DNA of 5,053 nt from Proteobacteria bacterium UBA2996 (GTDB lineage Bacteria; Pseudomonadota; Gammaproteobacteria; Arenicellales; UBA868): assembly GCA_002346525.1 (NCBI GenBank), contig DDZY01000092.1, forward strand, positions 1 through 5,053, in the 5' to 3' direction. Under the pieces are notes generated by a model. It saw nothing but the letters and a program-made list of their open reading frames with translations. It did not search any database and was not told where the DNA came from. How positions within the stretch are numbered: position 1 is the stretch's first letter; each line of letters begins with the position of its first letter. The position numbers and the translations under genes were made by a program. Shown piece by piece: positions 1 through 5,053 of this stretch.

Positions 1-1
1 T

Positions 2-550
2 TCCCTCGCCATCATAATCGAGCGTTCTTTCGCGCTTCGGCGGAGCGTCGTGGTGCCATCTGGCCTTTCTGCAGATGTGGACCGGGCTGTTTCAGAGGGG
101 CAACTGGATGTAGACCGGATTGCCTCGTTGAGGCGAGGATCCGCGCTGGGTCAGGTACTGGCAGCGGGACTTGCGACCGCGCAGAGCAATCCCTCTCGGG
201 TTCAGGAAGCAGTCGAAGAAGCGGGCCGCCACGTCGTGCACGGTTTCGAAAGGTACCTGAATGCTCTGGGTACGATCGCGGCCACAACACCCTTGCTCGG
301 TTTGCTGGGGACTGTCATCGGCATGATTAAAGTCTTTGCCGCAATCACGACCTCAGGGGTGGGCGATCCGCAAGTGCTGGCAGGCGGCATTTACGAGGCG
401 CTGATTACAACAGCGGCCGGCCTGTCGATCGGAATTCCGAGCCTCATGTTTCACCGGTATTTCCGCGGTCGGATCAATGAACTGACCGTTGAGATCGAAC
501 AGCAGGCTTTACGGCTGTTGGATCTGTTGCGCCAAAGAAAACACCAATGA
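2..550 (+). CDS. exbB: ExbB/TolQ/MotA-family proton channel protein, C-terminal part (5' end outside window)
   Basis: This inner-membrane subunit of an ExbB-ExbD complex couples the proton motive force to envelope work. The frame is open from base 2, giving 182 residues with no stop upstream, so the gene starts before the window. The GTG at 50 is an internal Val (residue 17), not the start: residues 1-16 (SLAIIIERSFALRRSV) read as the end of the first membrane helix plus the basic stretch typical of the family. The cytoplasmic domain (about 17-85) carries the GRHVVH element at 75-80. The conserved second membrane helix (about 90-116, PLLGLLGTVIGM) follows, then the third (about 129-150, EALITTAAGL). 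Thr95 and Thr137 probably match the conserved channel threonines of E. coli ExbB, aligned from memory. A short basic C-terminal tail follows. The stop overlaps the exbD start by 4 bases. TolQ or MotA is unlikely because the next gene is exbD-like and LPS genes follow. Confidence 0.93.
   Translation, partial: SLAIIIERSFALRRSVVVPSGLSADVDRAVSEGQLDVDRIASLRRGSALGQVLAAGLATAQSNPSRVQEAVEEAGRHVVHGFERYLNALGTIAATTPLLGLLGTVIGMIKVFAAITTSGVGDPQVLAGGIYEALITTAAGLSIGIPSLMFHRYFRGRINELTVEIEQQALRLLDLLRQRKHQ
547..550 (+). other. ATGA stop/start overlap, exbB-exbD
   Basis: The ATG of exbD and the TGA of exbB share bases in ATGA. With no strong ribosome site ahead of it, this arrangement suggests that ribosomes finishing exbB re-initiate on exbD. 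Coupling would keep the two channel subunits in a set ratio. Confidence 0.7.
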
Positions 551-984
551 AGTTCTCAACCCCAGAGACCGAAGAGGTGTCAATCAATCTGACGCCGCTT
601 ATCGACATCGTTTTTTTGTTATTGATCTTTTTTATGGTGTCGACCACCTTCCAACGAGAGACAGAGCTTGAGATTGCGCTTCCGGAAGCCAGTACGGAGG
701 CCGCCGGAGAGAGAGCGATTTCTGCGTTGATTCTTGAGATTGATGCAACCGGCGCTTATCGGATGGGGACCCAAACAGGCGGGCGATTATCGGAAGTCGC
801 GTCAGTAAGCGCGGAGAAGTTATCTGAGACGCTTAAGGGAGTGTCGGGAAAGAATGACACGACCACTATCATTATCAAAGCGGACGCGAAAACGCCTCAC
901 CAGGCAGTGGTTCGGGCGTTGGATGCGGCTCGGCAGGCAGGCCTTACCAGAGTTAAGTTTGCAGCAGAGATGACGGCGCCGTGA
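547..984 (+). CDS. exbD: ExbD/TolR-family biopolymer transport protein
   Basis: This is the proton-carrying partner of ExbB, a single-pass inner-membrane protein with a periplasmic domain. The 145-residue length fits the family. A short cytoplasmic N-terminus is followed by the signature INLTPLIDIVFLLLIFFMV (13-31). Asp20 matches the membrane aspartate that carries protons in ExbD (Asp25 in E. coli). The helix spans about 17-34, and about 110 periplasmic residues follow. Their end (IIIKADAKTPHQAVVRALDAARQ, about 108-130) resembles the usual ExbD/TolR periplasmic fold. The middle, about 66-100, is Ser/Gly/Thr-rich and somewhat longer than I would expect. The ATG overlaps the exbB stop (ATGA), and only a weak purine tract (AAAGAAAA) precedes it, so translational coupling is likely. 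No TonB gene is in view, so the periplasmic partner is unknown. Confidence 0.93.
   Translation: MKFSTPETEEVSINLTPLIDIVFLLLIFFMVSTTFQRETELEIALPEASTEAAGERAISALILEIDATGAYRMGTQTGGRLSEVASVSAEKLSETLKGVSGKNDTTTIIIKADAKTPHQAVVRALDAARQAGLTRVKFAAEMTAP
981..984 (+). other. GTGA stop/start overlap, exbD-msbA
   Basis: The GTG start of msbA and the TGA stop of exbD overlap in GTGA. No strong ribosome site precedes it (only GAGA at 967-970), so msbA translation is probably coupled to exbD. It ties the ABC transporter and the proton channel into one transcript. Confidence 0.6.
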
Positions 985-2735
985 TCGAGGGTCGCGTCGC
1001 AGTCAAGGGGACGGTGCTCTATCGTCGCTTGCTGAGTTATGTCTGGCCCTACAAAGGGATTTTCCTGATCAGTGTCCTGGGCATGGCGATCGTGGCCCTT
1101 GCGGAGGTCGCATTTGCCGCTTTGCTGAAACCTATCATGGATGGGGGTTTTGTTGAGCGTGACCAGGAGATTATCGCGCTGACCCCGTTCTTATTGATGG
1201 GGGTGTTTGTCGCGAGAGCGGTGGGCGCCATAGCGGACGAATACTGTATCGCCTGGGTGAGTCGTCGCGTTATTTTCGATCTTCGTGAGCTGCTTTTTGC
1301 GAAGATATTGAGATTGCCGGCACAATATTTTGATCTGAATCCGACTGCCGATCTGATCTCCCGCCTTATCTATGACCTTGAGCAGGTCTCGACGGCTTCC
1401 ACGATGGCCGTGCGTGTCATGGTCAAGGATATCCTCCTGGGCCTGGGCCTGGTGATCTGGATGTTTATCCTCAGCTGGCATCTGACTCTGATCTTTCTAC
1501 TGGTGACACCCTTGGTGGCTGTTGTCGTACGTAAAGCCTCAAACCGGTTCAGGCGGTCAAGTGAGGGTATCCAGGATTCGATGGCGGGCATTACCCATAT
1601 CACCAAAGAGGCGCTGCAGGGGCAGAGGGTGGTCAAAGCCTACGGAGGATATGAGGAAGAAGAAAGCGCGTTCCTTGAGGTAAATCAGGCCAATCAAAGG
1701 CGATCGTTACGAAGAGCCGTTGTCGCAGCAGTGAGCGTTCCCATGTTGCTTTTGATCTCCGGCGCAGGTGTCTCTGGGATCATCTATCTTGCCCTGACAG
1801 ACACCATCGGCCAGTTTGTGAGTGCGGGAACATTTGTGTCCTATATGGGCGCAATTCTGTTGCTGATGAGCCCCATAAAGCGCCTTGCCCGAATCAATGA
1901 GTACATCCAGGCAGGTCTCGCAGCGGCAGACAGTGTTTTTCACCTGATGGGTCAACCCGAAGAACCCGACACGAGCACCGATTCCGGCAGGATGCTGTCC
2001 GGCAGGCTCAATTTGGAGGGGGTGGTGTTTGAGTATCCACGTGGACAGGGCAGGGCGCTTGATGGGGTATCGTTTCAGGTCAAAGCCGGAGAGACCGTCG
2101 CTCTGGTCGGCGAATCAGGCAGCGGCAAGTCTACGGTCGCTTCCCTGCTCCTGGGCTTTTACCACCCGACTGCCGGCCGGATCCTGTTGGATGGGGAACC
2201 CATCGACTCGTTTTCGAAAAAGGAGCTACGTCAACAGATCGCGTTGGTTCCCCAGGAAGCCATTCTTTTTGATGGGTCTATCGAGAAAAACGTCTTCTAC
2301 GGTGCGGGCCATGATCCAAACATTGACACCAAGGCCCTGTTTCATGCGACCGGAATAGATGTCTTCGCCGCTGATAACGAGGGTGTCGGCGAGTTGGGAT
2401 CCAGACTGTCGGGAGGTCAACGGCAACGCGTCTCGCTCGCCCGCGCCTTATCGCGCAAGGGTGCCATACTGGTGCTCGACGAGGCGACCTCTGCACTGGA
2501 TATGCTGTCGGAAGACGCGATGAAACATGCTATCTCTCAATTCCGGGGAGGGCGGTCGGTGCTGCTCATCGCCCATCGGTTGAGTTTTGTCACGCAGGTG
2601 GACCAGATCCACGTATTTGCTTCGGGAAAGATTATTGAATCCGGTACCCATGAAAGCCTCTTGGCGCAGAATGGCGCGTACGCAAAGATGTGGCATACCC
2701 AGAAGGCTCAGGCAAGTTCAGTTGAGGATGTATAA
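981..2735 (+). CDS. msbA: Lipid A export ABC transporter, fused permease/ATPase (MsbA)
   Basis: MsbA is a homodimeric inner-membrane flippase that uses ATP to move lipid A-core from the inner to the outer leaflet. The 584 residues are close to E. coli MsbA (582). The membrane domain (about 1-325) shows six hydrophobic segments near 26-48, 64-85, 147-166, 168-186, 250-272 and 280-300. The ATPase domain follows: Walker A GESGSGKST (377-385), Q-loop Gln425, signature LSGGQRQR (476-483), Walker B ILVLDE (496-501), D-loop SALD (504-507) and H-loop His532. All catalytic positions are intact. The segment between the Q-loop and the signature is about six residues shorter than in E. coli. The GTG start at 981 overlaps the exbD stop (GTGA). 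An in-frame GTG at 1014 (codon 12) follows AAGGGG by only three bases and is a weaker alternative. Position directly before lpxK supports MsbA over a generic multidrug exporter. Confidence 0.95.
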   Translation: MIEGRVAVKGTVLYRRLLSYVWPYKGIFLISVLGMAIVALAEVAFAALLKPIMDGGFVERDQEIIALTPFLLMGVFVARAVGAIADEYCIAWVSRRVIFDLRELLFAKILRLPAQYFDLNPTADLISRLIYDLEQVSTASTMAVRVMVKDILLGLGLVIWMFILSWHLTLIFLLVTPLVAVVVRKASNRFRRSSEGIQDSMAGITHITKEALQGQRVVKAYGGYEEEESAFLEVNQANQRRSLRRAVVAAVSVPMLLLISGAGVSGIIYLALTDTIGQFVSAGTFVSYMGAILLLMSPIKRLARINEYIQAGLAAADSVFHLMGQPEEPDTSTDSGRMLSGRLNLEGVVFEYPRGQGRALDGVSFQVKAGETVALVGESGSGKSTVASLLLGFYHPTAGRILLDGEPIDSFSKKELRQQIALVPQEAILFDGSIEKNVFYGAGHDPNIDTKALFHATGIDVFAADNEGVGELGSRLSGGQRQRVSLARALSRKGAILVLDEATSALDMLSEDAMKHAISQFRGGRSVLLIAHRLSFVTQVDQIHVFASGKIIESGTHESLLAQNGAYAKMWHTQKAQASSVEDV

Positions 2736-2743
2736 AAACCCCT

Positions 2744-3727
2744 ATGGTGTTCGCTGACCGTATTCAGCGTCACTGGCGTTCCGTCAGTGTTGTGAGTGTT
2801 TTGCTCATACCGCTAAGCTTTGTCTATTGGGGGGCCATCAAATTAAGGCAGGCGGCCTACCGTCTGGGTCTATTGCGGGTCTATCACTTTCGGGCGCCGG
2901 TCGTCGTGGTTGGGAATCTCACGGTCGGCGGCACAGGAAAAACCCCTTTTGTCATTGCCTTGGCAGAGCAACTCAAACAAAGAGGTTGGAGCCCGGGAAT
3001 CGTTAGCCGGGGTTATCAGGGTGAGGCCTGCGATGGTGAACTCGTACCTGCTGGTGGGGATCCCCGCCGTTTTGGCGACGAACCGGTACTGGTGGTCCAA
3101 AAGACCGGTCTTCCGGTCGCGGTCGCCAGGCGCAGAGCACACGGGGTGGAGCGACTGCTAAGGGAGTCAGTTGACGTTGTGATCTCTGATGACGGACTTC
3201 AGCACTATTCGATGGGTCGAAGTGCCGAGATCGCGATGATCGACGGGGGCGAGGGCTTTGGTAACGGATTTTTGCTCCCGGCCGGACCCTTGAGAGAGCC
3301 TGCGGCGCGGGTGAAGTCCGTTGACATACGCGTTCGCCGTGGCGGCGAGCCGGGGCCAGGCGAGTACGGGGTAGATGTTTCGCTGGGCCTGTTACGTAAC
3401 CTCGTCACCGGAGAGGAGGTATCTCTTCACGCGTTTCGTGAGGAAACACTAGCAGCGGTTGCCGGCATCCATCGTCCAGAACGGTTTTTTCATTTACTGA
3501 AGCAGCATGGATTGACGATAAGCGAGCATCCGTTTCCCGACCATCACCAATTCGTTCCAGAGGACGTTCCTACCAATCGCACCGTTCTGATGACCGAAAA
3601 AGATGCCGTCAAATGTGTTAGGTTTGCAAGTAACCGGTGCTGGGCGGTAACGCAAGTCACCAAGATTCCCGAGACGTTGATTGATGACCTCGAACGAATC
3701 ATCCGCCCAACTGCTAACGCAGCTTAG
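2744..3727 (+). CDS. lpxK: Tetraacyldisaccharide 4'-kinase (LpxK)
   Basis: LpxK transfers phosphate from ATP to the 4' position of the tetraacyldisaccharide 1-phosphate to form lipid IVA, a late step of lipid A synthesis at the cytoplasmic face of the inner membrane. Its 327 residues match the usual length (328 in E. coli). An N-terminal hydrophobic helix (about 14-32) serves as membrane anchor. The P-loop GNLTVGGTGKTP spans 57-68, with Lys66 and Thr67. VSRGYQGE follows at 87-94 and GDEPVL at 111-116; Asp112 matches the catalytic Asp99 of characterised LpxK. SDDGLQHY (148-155), LLPAGPLRE (177-185), DHHQF (266-270, His267 matching the catalytic-region His261) and MTEKDAVKC (283-291) complete the family pattern. 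The ATG lies 8 bases after the msbA stop. The nearest purine-rich element (GAGG, 2724-2727) is too far upstream to be a good ribosome site, so coupling to msbA is plausible. Confidence 0.97.
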   Translation: MVFADRIQRHWRSVSVVSVLLIPLSFVYWGAIKLRQAAYRLGLLRVYHFRAPVVVVGNLTVGGTGKTPFVIALAEQLKQRGWSPGIVSRGYQGEACDGELVPAGGDPRRFGDEPVLVVQKTGLPVAVARRRAHGVERLLRESVDVVISDDGLQHYSMGRSAEIAMIDGGEGFGNGFLLPAGPLREPAARVKSVDIRVRRGGEPGPGEYGVDVSLGLLRNLVTGEEVSLHAFREETLAAVAGIHRPERFFHLLKQHGLTISEHPFPDHHQFVPEDVPTNRTVLMTEKDAVKCVRFASNRCWAVTQVTKIPETLIDDLERIIRPTANAA

Positions 3728-3736
3728 ATAAGCAAC

Positions 3737-4498
3737 ATGTCCGAAGCCTTTACAGTCGTGATTCCGGCAAGATTTGCCTCCCAGAGACTTCCGGGAAAAC
3801 CGCTTCGGGATATTGCGGGCAGACCGCTCATTCAGCGGACATTCGAATCGGCAGCGCTGTGCGGCGCGTCCAATATCGTTGTTGCGACTGATGATGAAGG
3901 GATTTCCCAAGCGGTGCGCAAATTCGGAGGTCAATCCTGCATGACGTCCTCTGCGCATCAGAGCGGCACAGATCGGGTCGCCGAAGCTGCCCGCATTCTG
4001 GAACTTGGGCCAACAGAGATTATCGTTAATGTGCAAGGTGATGAGCCTGATATGCCCGGCGAACTGATTGACCAGGTCGCGACGCTTCTGAGCGAAGACC
4101 CAGAAGCGATGATGGCAACGGCCTGCACTGCATTGGACCACCCCCAGCAATATTCAGACCCCTCCGTGGTAAAAGTGGTTACTGATTCCAAAGCGCACGC
4201 AATCTATTTCTCCAGGGCGGCCATTCCCCATGCACGCGAGCAGGAGGGCGGCTCGTCTGACCGGGTGCCCTGGAGGAATGTCCGACGGCACATCGGAATT
4301 TATGCCTACCGGTGTGAATATCTCCAGCACCTGTCTCAAACCCCGCCTTGCCCCCTCGAGATCACTGAAGCACTTGAGCAATTGCGAGTACTCTGGTTGG
4401 GCGACAAAATAGCGGTGGCCATGGCTCGCAAGGCTCCGGGTCCCGGGATTGACACCGTGGCGGATCTGGAGCGGGCCATCCGCGACTTTTCAGGATAG
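3737..4498 (+). CDS. kdsB: 3-deoxy-manno-octulosonate cytidylyltransferase (CMP-Kdo synthetase)
   Basis: KdsB is a cytoplasmic enzyme that joins CTP and Kdo to give CMP-Kdo, the donor used to attach Kdo to lipid IVA. Its 253 residues compare with 248 in E. coli. The nucleotide-binding N-terminus is clear: VVIPARFASQRLPGKPL at 7-23. HQSGTDR follows at 74-80 and NVQGDEP at 98-104, where Asp102 matches the conserved metal ligand. VVKVVTD (144-150), YFSRAAIPH (157-165), RHIGIYAYR (184-192), EALEQLRVLW (211-220) and GIDT with the second metal-binding Asp239 (237-240) follow in family order. No key residue is missing. The ATG is 9 bases after the lpxK stop and has only a weak upstream element (TAAG, 3729-3732). 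The product supplies the Kdo needed to finish the lipid A-core substrate of MsbA, which fits its place in this cluster. Confidence 0.97.
   Translation: MSEAFTVVIPARFASQRLPGKPLRDIAGRPLIQRTFESAALCGASNIVVATDDEGISQAVRKFGGQSCMTSSAHQSGTDRVAEAARILELGPTEIIVNVQGDEPDMPGELIDQVATLLSEDPEAMMATACTALDHPQQYSDPSVVKVVTDSKAHAIYFSRAAIPHAREQEGGSSDRVPWRNVRRHIGIYAYRCEYLQHLSQTPPCPLEITEALEQLRVLWLGDKIAVAMARKAPGPGIDTVADLERAIRDFSG
4492..4495 (+). promoter_or_regulatory. Candidate ribosome binding site for nagZ
   Basis: An AGGA element lies inside the last codons of kdsB, 13 bases before the ATG at 4509. The spacing is longer than ideal, but it is the best purine element near the start. No comparable element precedes the second in-frame ATG at 4524, so it weakly favours the upstream start. 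Confidence 0.4.
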
Positions 4499-4508
4499 TC
4501 CGACTCCA

Positions 4509-5053
4509 ATGCCTGGCCAGTTAATGGTGAGTATTGAGGGCACAACCCTGGATGCGGCTACCCGCTCGAGATTGGTGCATCCGAAGATTGGGGGCGTTAT
4601 CCTTTTTGCAAGGAACTACACCAGCCCAGGACAACTCTCAGAACTTACCCGAGAGATCAAAGAGCTCAAGGATCCCCCGTTGCTGATTGCGGTGGATCAG
4701 GAAGGCGGGCGTGTTCAACGGTTTCAGGAGGGTTTCACGCGACTGCCGCCAATGGAAGCCATCGGCACGCTCTTTGATACCGATCCCAAAGCGGCGCTCG
4801 CACTCGCCCGGGCAACCGGAACGGTACTGGCTGGAGAGTTGCACCAGTGCGGCGTTGATCTTAGTTTCGCTCCGGTGTTGGATCTTCACTCGAACAACAA
4901 AGCGATCGGCACACGGGCATTTCACCGATCCCCGAAGGCGATTACGGCACTCGCTCACGGGCTTGCAGAGGGCATGGCTTTGAGTGGGATGCGGGCGGTT
5001 GGAAAGCATTTCCCAGGGCACAGCGGTGTTATAGAGGATCCACACGACGAACT
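4509..5053 (+). CDS. nagZ: Beta-N-acetylhexosaminidase NagZ, GH3 family, N-terminal part (3' end outside window)
   Basis: NagZ is a cytoplasmic glycoside hydrolase family 3 enzyme that removes N-acetylglucosamine from GlcNAc-1,6-anhydroMurNAc muropeptides during peptidoglycan recycling. In several gammaproteobacteria its products influence AmpC beta-lactamase induction. The window holds 181 complete codons, over half of a typical protein of about 340 residues. Visible family motifs are GGVILFARNY (28-37), AVDQEGGRVQRF (61-72) with the substrate-binding Asp63, EGFTRLP (74-80), SFAPVLDL (119-126), AIGTRAFH (132-139), KHFPGH (166-171) and the Asp177-Pro-His179 catalytic dyad. The motif is usually KHFPGHG then D-S/T-H; here the Gly is Ser172 and the middle dyad residue is Pro178. 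The nucleophile Asp lies beyond the right edge. The ATG at 4509, 10 bases after kdsB, is chosen; the ATG at 4524 (Met6) aligns with the internal Met5 of E. coli NagZ, so the upstream start gives the expected N-terminus. Confidence 0.95.
   Translation, partial: MPGQLMVSIEGTTLDAATRSRLVHPKIGGVILFARNYTSPGQLSELTREIKELKDPPLLIAVDQEGGRVQRFQEGFTRLPPMEAIGTLFDTDPKAALALARATGTVLAGELHQCGVDLSFAPVLDLHSNNKAIGTRAFHRSPKAITALAHGLAEGMALSGMRAVGKHFPGHSGVIEDPHDE

Noticed and set aside
50..550. GTG at 50 as the true start of exbB
   Set aside because: The frame is open further upstream and encodes family-typical residues (end of a membrane helix then ERSFALRRS), so the gene is cut by the window edge.
611..633. T-rich tracts (T7 at 611-617, T6 at 628-633) as a possible terminator or slippage site
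   Set aside because: They encode the Val/Phe/Leu-rich ExbD membrane helix, and no GC-rich stem precedes them. The frame is continuous, so no slippage is needed.
2029..2358. Second plus-strand frame of 109 codons inside msbA
   Set aside because: It overlaps the MsbA ATPase domain, whose Walker A and Q-loop motifs are read in the main frame; it is a frame shadow.
3053..3068. Palindrome GGTGGGGATCCCCGCC as a possible operator or hairpin
   Set aside because: It lies inside lpxK, has no loop to allow an RNA stem, and is explained by Gly-Gly-Asp-Pro codons.
3494..4150. Long minus-strand open frame of 218 codons across the lpxK-kdsB junction
   Set aside because: It lies opposite two well-supported genes, resembles no family I know, and has a Cys/His/Arg-rich composition typical of antisense frames in GC-rich DNA.
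4638..5045. Minus-strand open frame of 135 codons opposite nagZ
   Set aside because: The + strand encodes clear NagZ motifs throughout this stretch; the antisense frame has no recognisable domain.

Overview
The window is a dense, single-strand (+) gene cluster from a Gram-negative bacterium. It probably comes from a gammaproteobacterium of moderate-to-high GC. The evidence is the gene order: an ExbB/ExbD proton-channel pair followed by msbA, lpxK and kdsB, an arrangement I recall as common in gammaproteobacterial genomes. The encoded proteins also resemble the E. coli enzymes along their length. I cannot name a genus or species.

Layout, left to right: (1) the 3' part of an exbB/tolQ-family gene, whose start lies before the window; (2) exbD, overlapping exbB by 4 bases (ATGA); (3) msbA, overlapping exbD by 4 bases (GTGA, GTG start); (4) lpxK, 8 bases later; (5) kdsB, 9 bases later; (6) the 5' two-thirds or so of nagZ, 10 bases later, running off the right edge. 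No gap exceeds 10 bases. I see no room for an internal terminator or intergenic promoter, so the six genes most likely form one transcription unit whose promoter and terminator are both outside the window.

The genes share an envelope theme. KdsB activates Kdo as CMP-Kdo, LpxK adds the 4'-phosphate to lipid A, and MsbA flips the finished lipid A-core across the inner membrane. ExbB/ExbD form a proton-motive-force-driven complex in the same membrane; its partner is not visible here. NagZ trims N-acetylglucosamine from recycled peptidoglycan fragments in the cytoplasm, which adds cell-wall recycling to the LPS genes.

Nothing here looks like a mobile element, CRISPR array, RNA gene or wholly new system. 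The points worth a second look are the absence of the small Trm112/YcaR-type gene often found between lpxK and kdsB, nagZ as the gene after kdsB, a short segment before the ABC signature of MsbA, and two substitutions in the catalytic-loop motif of NagZ.
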